Assembly: GCA_020724865.1 (NCBI GenBank)
Contig: DYGA01000003.1
Span: 1-64,000 of the forward strand
Direction: 5' to 3'
Origin: Candidatus Paceibacter sp.
GTDB lineage: Bacteria > Patescibacteria > ABY1 > S139-126
DNA: 64,000 nt
The position numbers and the translations under genes are program-made. Below, piece after piece: positions 8,081 to 16,661 of the stretch (positions are counted from its first letter, which is position 1; each line of letters starts with the position of its first letter). The notes beneath the pieces are model-generated. The model had not been told where the DNA came from and did not search any database. It saw only the letters and a program-made list of their open reading frames with translations.

Positions 8081-8139
8081 TGTAATCCTGAATTTATTTC
8101 AGGATCTATTTTAGATTCCGAAACAAGTTCGGAATGACA
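8081..8139. repeat. Dispersed GTCATCCTGAA palindromic repeat (copy 3)
   Basis: A near-identical copy of 7942-8000 in direct orientation, 139 bp away. The near identity of the two copies suggests recent duplication or gene conversion. Confidence 0.85.
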
Positions 8140-8180
8140 ATTATTTAAATCATAAATCTTACTTCTTCAATCATACTTTT

Positions 8181-9116
8181 TCATTTTATCAACTCTTTTA
8201 ACAGAAAAATTTTTTCTTTAGGTACGGCAATTAGATTATCGTAATTTGATATATCAGGAATAAATTTAGGATTTTTTAAATTGCCATTCAGGTCAGCTTC
8301 AAAAATTTGGTAATTATTTTCCCTCAATATAGCAATAGAGGTGTTTTTATTTTTTTCCCACTCTTTTTCAAAGGTTATTTCAATACTAATTAATGGGCGA
8401 TTTTTTGAAGCTAATATCTGTTTCATTCCTTGTAATATTTTATATTCAGCACCTTCCGCATCGATTTTTATAAAATCAGGGGTAATTTTATTTTCTTGAC
8501 AAAAGTTATCAATATCTGTAGTCGGTACAGTAATATGTTTTTCTTCTTTGTGCAGAAAAGCATAATTATTTTCTTGACGATTTTTAAAAGTATTGAAAGC
8601 ACTATATTTTGGTCCATAATCCAAAAAATCGATTGAGGTTTTTTTATCCAGTGCAGCTAGATTGAAATGATAAATGTTTTTGTTTTTTGCTAGTTGGCTG
8701 TTTAGTTGCAAAGAATAAAATGTCCTTGGTGTTGGTTCTAAAGCATATACTTTACCTTGCGATTCAACCAAGTGTGAGGCTAGCATTGAATAGTAGCCAA
8801 CATGAGCACCTATATCCAAAAATGTATAACCTGGTTTTAGAAAATTAATCAAAAAATTGGTTAAATTGGCTTCAAAAAATCCGTAATACTGTAAAGCATT
8901 TGCTTCTGGTAGGTAGTAGGTCATCTTTTGTCCCCAAAGTGTTTTTTTATAAACGCGATAAGGTTTTATGTAGGCGAGTAGAGCCATAATATAAAAAATG
9001 CCTGTTCGTATCGGGTCTTTGATTAGTCTTTTTAACCGATTATTGTTCAATTTATATAACTCATAACGATGTAATATTTTGAATTTTAAATTATTTTTAT
9101 CTATAGTAGTTGGCAT
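8181..9116 (-). CDS. FkbM-family SAM-dependent methyltransferase
   Basis: This 311-aa protein carries the SAM-binding motif I TFLDIGAHVGYYSMLASHLV (about residues 94-113), followed by KVYALEPTPRTFYSLQLN and the FkbM-typical DFIKIDAEGAEYKILQGM (about 213-230). FkbM enzymes methylate hydroxyl groups of sugars or small molecules, so here it probably O-methylates a glycan residue. The N-terminal 60 residues are basic. The gene abuts the next upstream gene (its ATG follows the TAA of 9117-10019), so the two are co-transcribed. Confidence 0.9.
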   Translation of the reverse strand: MPTTIDKNNLKFKILHRYELYKLNNNRLKRLIKDPIRTGIFYIMALLAYIKPYRVYKKTLWGQKMTYYLPEANALQYYGFFEANLTNFLINFLKPGYTFLDIGAHVGYYSMLASHLVESQGKVYALEPTPRTFYSLQLNSQLAKNKNIYHFNLAALDKKTSIDFLDYGPKYSAFNTFKNRQENNYAFLHKEEKHITVPTTDIDNFCQENKITPDFIKIDAEGAEYKILQGMKQILASKNRPLISIEITFEKEWEKNKNTSIAILRENNYQIFEADLNGNLKNPKFIPDISNYDNLIAVPKEKIFLLKELIK

Positions 9117-10019
9117 TTATTTAGTATTAATTATATCTAAAAATATACTAGCACTTTTTTTATTAGTAAAATTAGTTAACGCGTATTGTCGTGGAGTAAA
9201 GTTAGTTAGATTGTTTAACATTTCATTTAGTTTATCGATAAAATCATTTAATGAGCTAAAGAATTTACCACATTCATTTGTTAGATAAGGGCTTGATAAT
9301 TTAGTATCAGTTATTATATGTTCTTTGTATTGTATTTTACCTTGGTTCCAAACCAGTGTGGGGACATCTCGCATCCACGCTTCTTGCTGGGCAATGCCTT
9401 GGCTTTCTGATTGGGTCAGGAATATTGCCAGTTTAGTTTTGTTTAATTTAGTAAAATAATTAGCTTGTTTGTATTTCCCGTATTTAATTATATCTACTTT
9501 ATAATTTTTTAACTTTACACTTTCAACCAGACGATTTAATAAATCGTCTGGTGAATTTTTTTGATAAACTAAAATTGTGTCTCTTTGAGCTAAAGGTGTT
9601 GGCTCTCCTGGGTCGTCAACCCCAGCTGGCCAAATATATATTTTATCTTTGATAATAGGGGACAGGGAGGAATAAAAATTTTTAGTCCATTCACTAGGTA
9701 ATATTATTTTATCAATCAAAGGATGTTCATAGATAGCATTTGCTTCTTTTGGAGTTACTACAATATTTGGACCAGCAAGTAAAGTTTTTATTTTACCTTG
9801 TTGTTTTTGCTTTATAGCATAGCGTAGGGCTTTGTGATTTTGCAAAACCGCTACTGTATCAGTAGGATATTTTGGATTCAATACATATTTATAACCCAAC
9901 TCAGCCAATCCTTTTTGCAAACTTATAGCCACCATTTGCGGTCCTCGCGCTGGCCTCAAGGTTTCCTTTATATAATCAATTGGGGAGAAGGGTGGTTTAG
10001 TGAGTAGTGTGAGAGTCAT
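9117..10019 (-). CDS. Putative glycosyltransferase (GT4-like, divergent)
   Basis: This 300-aa protein starts TLLTKPPFSPIDYIKETLRP. It has a GT-B-like pattern of alternating hydrophobic strands and glycine-rich turns: LLAGPNIVVTPKEANAIYEH near residue 80, a predicted mid-domain PSEWTKNFY and YIWPAGVDDPGEP, and a C-terminal SESQGIAQQEAWMRDVPTLVW. The last resembles the donor-binding E-x-x-G helix of GT4 enzymes. Its position inside the polysaccharide operon supports a transferase role, but the family match is weak by eye. Confidence 0.65.
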   Translation of the reverse strand: MTLTLLTKPPFSPIDYIKETLRPARGPQMVAISLQKGLAELGYKYVLNPKYPTDTVAVLQNHKALRYAIKQKQQGKIKTLLAGPNIVVTPKEANAIYEHPLIDKIILPSEWTKNFYSSLSPIIKDKIYIWPAGVDDPGEPTPLAQRDTILVYQKNSPDDLLNRLVESVKLKNYKVDIIKYGKYKQANYFTKLNKTKLAIFLTQSESQGIAQQEAWMRDVPTLVWNQGKIQYKEHIITDTKLSSPYLTNECGKFFSSLNDFIDKLNEMLNNLTNFTPRQYALTNFTNKKSASIFLDIINTK

Positions 10020-10022
10020 TTT

Positions 10023-10826
10023 TTAAGTTTTAATTAAACAAATAGTTTTATTTGTTCCTTGGCGCACAAATTCTTCTTTATTTAATTTAAGGTCATAAGT
10101 TTGTTGTAGATTAGGAAAATTAATTTTTATCCAATTAATCCATTGATTAGTATTCATTTGTGTCTGATGTAATTCAATACCATTTCTGATATCAGAAGTA
10201 TGTGTTGTAGAAAAAATAAAGTACCCCCCCTTAATTAAATGTTTATTAATCATTTTAAAAGTATTATAAAGATCTTTTTTATTAATATGTTCCATTACCT
10301 CCCATGCCGTAATGCAGTGAAAAAGATGTGTTTTGCCATTAATGTATATTTGATAATCTTTTACAATATCACAAGTAAATAAATTTTTATTTGATAATTT
10401 TTCCCAGCTGGCGCGTTTATGTTTTAATGAAAAGTCAGAGCCTTCAAGACCTACAGCAAGGTATCCTATATTTACAAAATCGTTGACCATACTACCACCT
10501 GCACATCCAAGATCAAGTATACTTAAAATTTGGTTAGGAAATTTTTTTTCCAAAATATTATTTATTTTTATTACAAATATTTTATTTGTGTTATTATCGT
10601 TTTTTGTTCCGGTAGGAACAATATGATCGGGAGATTCATAAGCTACTGGGTTTTCTGTAAGTACTTGAATTTTTGCATCTATTATATTTTTTTTCTTGAT
10701 GTCATAAATTAAACCATATACTAGCAGTTTGAATAACTTGATAATTTTATTAAAAAGTAAATTATATTTTTTTACTCTTATTAATTCTAATCCTGCTAAG
10801 ATATAGTTATAAATCTTTTTTATCAT
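10023..10826 (-). CDS. Class I SAM-dependent methyltransferase
   Basis: This 267-aa protein has motif I ILSILDLGCAGGSMVNDF (about residues 104-121), an acidic motif II around VGLEGSDFS, and the motif HCITAWEVMEHINKKDLY near 170, all typical of the Methyltransf_11/23 class used on sugars and small metabolites. A basic, hydrophobic N-terminus (about residues 1-45) may hold it at the membrane. It overlaps the neighbouring glycosyltransferase gene by 4 nt (ATGA-type coupling). It is more AT-rich than the flanking loci, and so are the next genes up to about 16.6 kb. Confidence 0.85.
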   Translation of the reverse strand: MIKKIYNYILAGLELIRVKKYNLLFNKIIKLFKLLVYGLIYDIKKKNIIDAKIQVLTENPVAYESPDHIVPTGTKNDNNTNKIFVIKINNILEKKFPNQILSILDLGCAGGSMVNDFVNIGYLAVGLEGSDFSLKHKRASWEKLSNKNLFTCDIVKDYQIYINGKTHLFHCITAWEVMEHINKKDLYNTFKMINKHLIKGGYFIFSTTHTSDIRNGIELHQTQMNTNQWINWIKINFPNLQQTYDLKLNKEEFVRQGTNKTICLIKT

Positions 10827-12052
10827 AATTTTATTCTATATTTTTTAAATTTAAAGAAAAAATAAATTGTTCCTAAAATAGGTCTAATAGTTTGAGTATA
10901 GTGGAGAGAGTAGAAAAATCTTCTTATTTTATTTGGGAAAGGATTTTCTATAACGTCAAAATAAATATTTTCTATTTTTTTTATTTGATTTTTAAGATCA
11001 TAATTATTTAAAAAGTTTTTTTTAGCATTGATGGACCTCATTGTATAATACTCTTTGTTGTATTGTAATTTTTTCATTTCCTCAGCATATTCATTTGCAG
11101 TTTTTACCACAATGCCAGCATTTCCAATTGTTTCAATGTGACCATTATTTATCTCGGAAAAATGGCTGATTATTGGTTTACCAAAATGCATTGCTTCTGC
11201 AATTGCTTGCGAGTTGTTTTCACCATCTTTCCTACCATGAGCAAAAACATTTAGAGTATTTAAAAATTTAAATATTTTATCTTTATCACCAGTTGGTGGT
11301 AAGAAATATATATTTTTTATTTTCAGTTCCTCTGCTTGTTTTCTGTATCTATCTGAACCTCCTAGTATAATAAAATAATTGTTTTCTTTTTCAATTTTTT
11401 TATATGCATCCAGAGGAATAGAGGAAAAAATTTTATCATCAGGTCTTTGGTGAAAGCCAAAAATAAATTTGTCTTTAATATTTAATTCATGCTTATAGTC
11501 TCCATATTCTTTATTAGGTATTTCTATGGGCAATGAAACACGAACAATTCTTTTTTTGTCACCACCCTTTTTTATCCATTGTTTAGCCATATAGTCAGTT
11601 ATATGCATAACTCTTGAAATATTATATTGATTGTCAGCGCCTGCGTTTAAATGAATTGAGTCTACTATGGGAGTATTTTTAATTTTATTGAAGGGGTATT
11701 CCATCCTACCTGGTTTTCCAGTTTGAATTATGTCATACTTTTTTTCGTCAAAAATTTGCCAAAAATCCGTATTAATCCATTTATGTGTATAAGTAGAGAG
11801 ATCAATACTGCCAATATTGAATTTAATTAAATTTACCCCATGTTCCTTCATAAATTTTATTCTCTCTGGGTCGGTGTCAAGATAATTTAAATCAGAGTAT
11901 AATACTTGTGTTTTATCAGAATAGTAGTAATCTACCGCAAATTTATCTTTTGATAAGTTGGCAGCAATAGTTTGTAAAAATTTTTCTGTTCCTCCAATTG
12001 AAAGACCTCCTGATTTAACAAAAGCGATTTTTATTTTTTTTGTTTTATCCAT
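10823..12052 (-). CDS. Glycosyltransferase family 4 (GT-B fold)
   Basis: This 409-aa protein has an N-terminal GT4 motif KSGGLSIGGTEKFLQTIAAN (about residues 13-32) and a C-terminal donor site around HGRKDGENNSQAIAEAMHFG, where E and the ExxxxxxE-like spacing are visible, then GKPIISHFSEI. These features mark a retaining glycosyltransferase of the capsule and LPS type. The last 35 residues are basic and aromatic (RRFFYSLHYTQTIRPIL), possibly for membrane association. It is translationally coupled to the methyltransferase that follows. The sugar is unknown. Confidence 0.85.
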   Translation of the reverse strand: MDKTKKIKIAFVKSGGLSIGGTEKFLQTIAANLSKDKFAVDYYYSDKTQVLYSDLNYLDTDPERIKFMKEHGVNLIKFNIGSIDLSTYTHKWINTDFWQIFDEKKYDIIQTGKPGRMEYPFNKIKNTPIVDSIHLNAGADNQYNISRVMHITDYMAKQWIKKGGDKKRIVRVSLPIEIPNKEYGDYKHELNIKDKFIFGFHQRPDDKIFSSIPLDAYKKIEKENNYFIILGGSDRYRKQAEELKIKNIYFLPPTGDKDKIFKFLNTLNVFAHGRKDGENNSQAIAEAMHFGKPIISHFSEINNGHIETIGNAGIVVKTANEYAEEMKKLQYNKEYYTMRSINAKKNFLNNYDLKNQIKKIENIYFDVIENPFPNKIRRFFYSLHYTQTIRPILGTIYFFFKFKKYRIKL

Positions 12053-12066
12053 CTTTATTGTTTGGG

Positions 12067-12849
12067 TTATTTTATATGTAAGTTTAAAAAATCTAGCATT
12101 CTTTTGAAAAAAGGTATAATTTTTTTAAGTATTTTATATGGTAATACTTTTATTACTAATTTTACTATTTTCTGTTTTTTATTTATTCTTATTTTTCTAT
12201 CCCAATTTATATTTAAAATATCTCCTTTAAATCCATCATGATTTTCGTCATTGAAATTTATTTGTTGAGGTAGAAGACCTGCTTCATAGAGGGTTCGAAT
12301 ATCACCGCCATCCCTTCTTAATTGAGGTAATAAAAAATTGCCATTCTGGACGATAGCAGCGACATTATAACCATATTGAATGAATTTTCCTGTTTTTACA
12401 TTGAAGCCGTTAAGTAACAATACATAGATTAGTTGTCCAACATTCCAACCTGTTGTCGCATGACCAGAAATAACATAATTTGAATATGGGGGTACAAATA
12501 TAAGTAAATAACCATCATTTTTCAATACTCTTTTTATCTCTTGTAATACAATACCTACATCTAGACAATGTTCCAACACATGACTAAGTACAACAGCATC
12601 AAAAGATTTATCTGGGAAAGGCATTTTTTCAACATAGCAGTCAATAATTGATATATTATTCTCAGTAAATTTTTTTTTGTTAATATTATAGGAATCTATT
12701 TCGATACCAGTTGCTGTTACCTTTTTACCTTTGTTTGCAAACCAAAGGGATATTTCACCGTCGCCTACGCCTATATCAAGTACAGTATTTATTTTATCAA
12801 GAGGAGCGTCTTCTAATAGAGTAAGTATATCTAACATTCTTTGGTCCAT
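12067..12849 (-). CDS. Class I SAM-dependent methyltransferase
   Basis: This 260-aa protein shows motif I VLDIGVGDGEISLWFANKG (about residues 22-40) and the hallmark FDAVVLSHVLEHCLDVGIVL (about 83-102), followed by IKRVLKNDGYLLIFVPPY. This is the Methyltransf_11 pattern. The C-terminal tail is very basic (KIRINKKQKIVKLVIKVLP). It lies directly downstream of the decayed gmhB segment and upstream of the GT4 gene. The likely role is methylation of a sugar or sugar precursor, which is an inference from context. Confidence 0.85.
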   Translation of the reverse strand: MDQRMLDILTLLEDAPLDKINTVLDIGVGDGEISLWFANKGKKVTATGIEIDSYNINKKKFTENNISIIDCYVEKMPFPDKSFDAVVLSHVLEHCLDVGIVLQEIKRVLKNDGYLLIFVPPYSNYVISGHATTGWNVGQLIYVLLLNGFNVKTGKFIQYGYNVAAIVQNGNFLLPQLRRDGGDIRTLYEAGLLPQQINFNDENHDGFKGDILNINWDRKIRINKKQKIVKLVIKVLPYKILKKIIPFFKRMLDFLNLHIK

Positions 12850-12899
12850 ATTTTATAAATTAAATTTTTTAATAAAATAATGTTTGCCTTGTTTAATAA

Positions 12900-13346
12900 T
12901 TTATAATAAGATAATTATTTTTTATATCACATTTTATCACCATTTTCACGTCTTTAGGGGGATCGCTTATTAAGATTGATTGTTTGAGATCAATGTTATA
13001 TTTTTACTTGCTTGTATAAGTTGTTTTGATTTTCGGCAATTACATTAATTTTTATTGTATGGGTAGTAAAATATATCCAGTATATCGTTTTTCTTTTTAA
13101 CTTTTTTCAACATAAAGGCATATATAGTTTAAAGTTTTTTCCAGTTAAAATTCCTCTGGCTATACCGCGTTTGTTTGTAATTATAGTAATTTTGTATCTT
13201 TTTTGAATAAGCATGACAAGCAGTTCAAAAATTCCTTTGTTGAATTTAAAATCATTTAATTTAGTGATATATTCATGAGGTTTAGAATTTTTATTTATCA
13301 CTATATTCCTGTCAATAAAAGCAATTTTTATTTTATTATTTAGCAT
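12900..13346 (-). pseudogene. gmhB: Decayed D,D-heptose 1,7-bisphosphate phosphatase (gmhB) relic
   Basis: An ATG at 13346 opens a 79-codon frame that stops at 13107. It matches the HAD-type GmhB/HisB-N start: AFIDRNIVINK, YITKLNDFKFNKGIFELL and ITIITNKRGIARG. The catalytic FxDRDGVIN motif has become FIDRNIVIN, so the second Asp is lost. In another frame the homology goes on from 13113 (MLKKVKKKNDILDIFYYPYN, like the YYCPH region), is broken by TAA 13047-13045, then continues as CNCRKSKQLIQASKNIT, like the CxCRKP motif. A third frame may hold the IGDxxxD region (LISDPPKDVKM) down to about 12910. The order gmhB-gmhA-hddA-hddC matches heptose operons. This explains the apparently empty stretch 12850-13106. 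Confidence 0.8.
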
Positions 13347-13920
13347 CAAAATAATCTTTAAAATAGTTGGTTAGTAAGTGTAGTAATAATCCGTGTGCGC
13401 TTTCAACTACACCATATTCTCCTTTATCGGTAGGTATGTGTAGTTTTGCATCGGCTATTTTGTATAGTCTTCCACCATCAAAACCAGTTAGACCAATAAC
13501 TGGAATATTGTTTTTCTTGCATAAGTCGACGGCTTTGATAATATTTTCTGAATTTCCAGAGCTGCTAATTGCTATAACACAATCTGTTTCTTTGAGATAA
13601 TTTTTTAAAGGTCCAGCAAAAACCATATCATAACCAACGTCATTTGCCCAAGCAGTAAGTTCTTCTTCCGTGGTTGGTATTCTAATAGCTTGAAAGCGTT
13701 TTATATTTTTTTCTAAGTTGTGACTAAAAACAGTTTTATTGAAATCACTAACCCAATGTGTTGCTAGTGCCAATGAGCCACCATTGCCAAATATATATAT
13801 TCTGCCGTCGCGTTCATATGTTTCTTCAATTATATGTATAGCTTTGGCTATTTCTTGATTAGATATTTTTTTTATTGCTACTTCTGTTTTTTTTATAAAA
13901 TTTTCAATATATTTATCCAT
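13336..13920 (-). CDS. gmhA: Sedoheptulose-7-phosphate isomerase (phosphoheptose isomerase, SIS domain)
   Basis: The 194-aa product from ATG 13920 begins MDKYIENFIKKTEVAIKKI. A longer frame from 13992 would overlap hddA by 68 bp, so I prefer the internal start just after the hddA stop. SIS-domain motifs are GRIYIFGNGGSLALATHW, CVIAISSSGNSENII and the C-terminal VVESAHGLLLHLLTNYF. The enzyme converts sedoheptulose 7-phosphate to D-glycero-D-manno-heptose 7-phosphate, the first step to nucleotide-activated heptose. It stands with hddA, hddC and the gmhB relic, which makes the heptose assignment strong. Confidence 0.9.
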   Translation of the reverse strand: MDKYIENFIKKTEVAIKKISNQEIAKAIHIIEETYERDGRIYIFGNGGSLALATHWVSDFNKTVFSHNLEKNIKRFQAIRIPTTEEELTAWANDVGYDMVFAGPLKNYLKETDCVIAISSSGNSENIIKAVDLCKKNNIPVIGLTGFDGGRLYKIADAKLHIPTDKGEYGVVESAHGLLLHLLTNYFKDYFDAK

Positions 13921-13924
13921 ATTT

Positions 13925-14932
13925 TTATGAATTATTGAATAAAATGTCAGTTCCCGATTGGGTAAATCTAAATGGAATTTCTTCGAATTCATATAACCCT
14001 AGTGATTTAGTAAAGTTTTCTAGATTTTTTTTAAGTTCATTTTTTTTATTTGGTTCAGATATAAATAGTAAACATCCGCCATTGCCAGCTCCTAGTATTT
14101 TACCGCCCCAAGCTCCATTTTTAAGAGCAAATTGATAAATTTTATCTATTTGTGAGTTGGAGATATTTTCGGATAAACTTTTTTTTCTGAGCCAGCTTTC
14201 ATGTAGCATTTCAGCAATTTTTTTGTAGTCAGATTTTAAAAGATATTTTTTGAAGTCATATACTGAGTCTGACATTTTTTTGTAAGTTTCTAATTGATTT
14301 GGCAATTTTTGTTGTTGTTTGGCTAGTACATCTGAGGCATTTCTAGTCATGCCTGTGTAAAATAATGATAAATGTGAGTTGAAGTTATTAAGTTGTTTGA
14401 AATCCATTAATACAGGTTCCACGTTCACAGATTCATCTGGGTTGAATTGAATTATATTTAATCCACCATAAGCAGCAGCGTATTGATCTTGTTTTCCAAT
14501 TGGTTCTTTTAAAATTTCAATTTCTAAACGGCTGGCTTCTTTAGCAATTTTTTCTTTACTAGCATTTTCTCCTTGCAAAGCGTAAATTGCTTTGATCAGA
14601 GCACAACTAAAACTAGAAGAAGATCCTAAACCAGTTTTACTTGGTAAGTCAGCAATACTGCTTATTTCTAAAGGTTTATCAGAATTTTTATAATACTCTT
14701 GTATAGCAGCCCGAAAACGAGTATTTTTTATTTCATTTGGGGACCGAACTATTTCTGTTAAACTATATTTTAAAATAAAATCTTTGTTAAAAACATTTTT
14801 ATTTAAAGCAATATAGACATATTTATCTATAGTGGTTGATATAACTCTTCCTGGATATTGATGATAAAATTTAGGTAGATCTGTACCTCCGCCAACGAAA
14901 CTTATTCGCAATGAAGCTCTGGTTATTATCAT
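13925..14932 (-). CDS. hddA: D-glycero-D-manno-heptose 7-phosphate kinase (GHMP kinase)
   Basis: This 335-aa GHMP kinase starts IITRASLRISFVGGGTDLPK, as HddA and GDP-fucose-type kinases do. It has the ATP motif LPSKTGLGSSSSFSCALIKA (about residues 98-117), QDQYAAAYGGLN, and motif 3 GAWGGKILGAGNGGCLLF (about 272-289). HddA phosphorylates C1 of heptose 7-phosphate to give the 1,7-bisphosphate. It is followed by gmhA and preceded with a 4-nt overlap by hddC. Since the downstream phosphatase gmhB is decayed here, the product may need a phosphatase from elsewhere. Confidence 0.88.
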   Translation of the reverse strand: MIITRASLRISFVGGGTDLPKFYHQYPGRVISTTIDKYVYIALNKNVFNKDFILKYSLTEIVRSPNEIKNTRFRAAIQEYYKNSDKPLEISSIADLPSKTGLGSSSSFSCALIKAIYALQGENASKEKIAKEASRLEIEILKEPIGKQDQYAAAYGGLNIIQFNPDESVNVEPVLMDFKQLNNFNSHLSLFYTGMTRNASDVLAKQQQKLPNQLETYKKMSDSVYDFKKYLLKSDYKKIAEMLHESWLRKKSLSENISNSQIDKIYQFALKNGAWGGKILGAGNGGCLLFISEPNKKNELKKNLENFTKSLGLYEFEEIPFRFTQSGTDILFNNS

Positions 14933-15660
14933 AATATTTTAAATAATTTATTAATTTTTTTCTTAGCTTGATTGTATGAATCTATGGTACCAATATCAAT
15001 AAAATAATCGTTCATAATATATATATAAACATTTGTTTTTTTTATTAGTATAGGTAAAATATCTTTTGCAAAATCAATTGGGTATTTTTTATAATTTTTT
15101 AAAAAAGAAAATACTTGATTGTTAAAGACATAAATACCGGCGTTGGCGTAGTGGCTTTTTATTTCTTCTGGTTTAGGTTTTTCTTTGAGTAACTTAATTT
15201 TTTTATTTCGGTCAAACTCTATTATTCCCTTGCTTTCAGGATTTTTTTCATAATAACTGACAATGGTTGCTACCCCATTTTTTTGTCTATGAAAGTTCAA
15301 TACTTTTTTAATATTAACATTAGTAAGATTATCTCCGTAGTAAACTAAAAAAGTTTTTTCTTTGACAAAGTAGTTTTTATTTTTAAGCAGAGTGCCTCCG
15401 CTGCCTAGAAGTGTGGGTTCGTAAGTTACTTTTATTTTTATATCAGTATGTTTTTTTTCATAATTACTTGCAAATTTTTTAATTTTATTTGACAAATAAT
15501 GAGAATTTATTAGGAATTTATCAAAACCATACTTATTTAGATAAGTTAAAGTATGTTCCAATAATGGTTTATTTCCGACTTTTATCAATGGTTTTGGCAC
15601 TTTGTTAGTAAGTGGTCGTAATCTAGTACCTAAGCCAGCAGCTAGTATCAAAGCTTTCAT
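14929..15660 (-). CDS. hddC: D-glycero-D-manno-heptose 1-phosphate guanylyltransferase-like nucleotidyltransferase
   Basis: This 243-aa nucleotidyltransferase carries the signature LILAAGLGTRLRPLTNKVPK (about residues 4-23), the sugar-site LLGSGGTLL and the metal-site YGDNLTN, plus a C-terminal NDYFIDIGTIDSYNQAKK. HddC joins heptose 1-phosphate to GMP, giving GDP-D-glycero-alpha-D-manno-heptose, a precursor of S-layer and O-antigen glycans. The assignment to heptose rests on the hddA-gmhA-gmhB context, since sequence alone would also allow another sugar-1-phosphate. It overlaps hddA and galE by 4 nt each, so the genes are translationally coupled. Confidence 0.82.
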   Translation of the reverse strand: MKALILAAGLGTRLRPLTNKVPKPLIKVGNKPLLEHTLTYLNKYGFDKFLINSHYLSNKIKKFASNYEKKHTDIKIKVTYEPTLLGSGGTLLKNKNYFVKEKTFLVYYGDNLTNVNIKKVLNFHRQKNGVATIVSYYEKNPESKGIIEFDRNKKIKLLKEKPKPEEIKSHYANAGIYVFNNQVFSFLKNYKKYPIDFAKDILPILIKKTNVYIYIMNDYFIDIGTIDSYNQAKKKINKLFKIL

Positions 15661-16661
15661 GTTGTGTTTTTTAATTTATAATCAAAGGTGGTTTTAATAA
15701 TTTGTTCTATTTTTCTGTATTTTGGTTGCCATCCCAATTTTTTATATGCTAAAGATGAGTCGGCAATTAGTTGTGAAGGGTCTCCTGGTCTACGATTAAC
15801 AAATTCGTATTTAATTTTTAGGCCGGTAATTTTTTCTGTTGTTTTTATTAAATCTAATACACTATAACCTTTGTTGATGCCTAAGTTATAAAATTCACAT
15901 ATATTTTTTGTTTGTAATTTTTTTATCGCTAAAATATGTGCTTCAGCCAAATCATTTACATGTATATAATCTCTAATACCCGTACCATCTTTGGTAGGAA
16001 AGTTATGTCCATAAACATAAAATTTTTTTCTTAATCCTAAGGCAGTTTCAATTAATACAGGTATAATATGATTTTCCGGATTATGATATTCGCCTATAGT
16101 TTGTGATTCATCAACTCCTGACGCACAAAAATATCTAAACGAAATTGAATTTAATCCGTAAGCTTTATTATAATCGATTAAAAAATTTTCAAAAACTAAT
16201 TTAGTATACCCATAGGGATTAGTTGGATTTTTTGGATGATTTTCTTTGATAAATTTTGTTTTTGGTTCTCCGTAAATAGCCGCTGAAGATGAAAATATTA
16301 TTTTATTAATATTATTTTTTATCATCGCTTCTAATAAATTTAACCCCCCTATAATATTGTTTGCATAATAGTCAGCAGGATTTTTTACTGAATCAGGTAC
16401 ACTAGCTAGAGCAGCAAAATGTGCAACCAGATCTACTTTTTTTGATTTAAAGAATTTATTTAATTTATTTTTGTTTTTCAAATCAATATTATAATAATTA
16501 ATGTTTTTGTCTTTGATTATATTTTTTTTACCTTGCTGAAAATTGTCTAATACATATATATAAAATTTTTTAGTTAGATTTAGTTTATTTACAAAATGAG
16601 CGCCAATATATCCAGCACCTCCAGTTACACAAATATTTTTAATTAATTTTTTATTCTTCAT
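15657..16661 (-). CDS. galE: UDP-glucose 4-epimerase
   Basis: This 334-aa extended SDR has the NAD-binding NICVTGGAGYIGAHFVNKL (about residues 9-27), FSSSAAIYGEP (about 122-132) and the catalytic NPYGYTK (about 147-153, YxxxK), then the GalE-typical SFRYFCASG, GTGIRDYIHVNDLAEAH (about 227-243) and NLGINKGYSVLDLI. It interconverts UDP-glucose and UDP-galactose, or the GlcNAc forms. It is very AT-rich and lysine-rich, like the heptose genes beside it, and overlaps both neighbours by 4 nt. Confidence 0.9.
   Translation of the reverse strand: MKNKKLIKNICVTGGAGYIGAHFVNKLNLTKKFYIYVLDNFQQGKKNIIKDKNINYYNIDLKNKNKLNKFFKSKKVDLVAHFAALASVPDSVKNPADYYANNIIGGLNLLEAMIKNNINKIIFSSSAAIYGEPKTKFIKENHPKNPTNPYGYTKLVFENFLIDYNKAYGLNSISFRYFCASGVDESQTIGEYHNPENHIIPVLIETALGLRKKFYVYGHNFPTKDGTGIRDYIHVNDLAEAHILAIKKLQTKNICEFYNLGINKGYSVLDLIKTTEKITGLKIKYEFVNRRPGDPSQLIADSSLAYKKLGWQPKYRKIEQIIKTTFDYKLKNTT

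Noticed and set aside
13336..13992. Longer gmhA start at 13992
   Set aside because: It overlaps hddA by 68 bp and the first 24 residues do not look like a SIS protein. ATG 13920 starts cleanly after the hddA stop.
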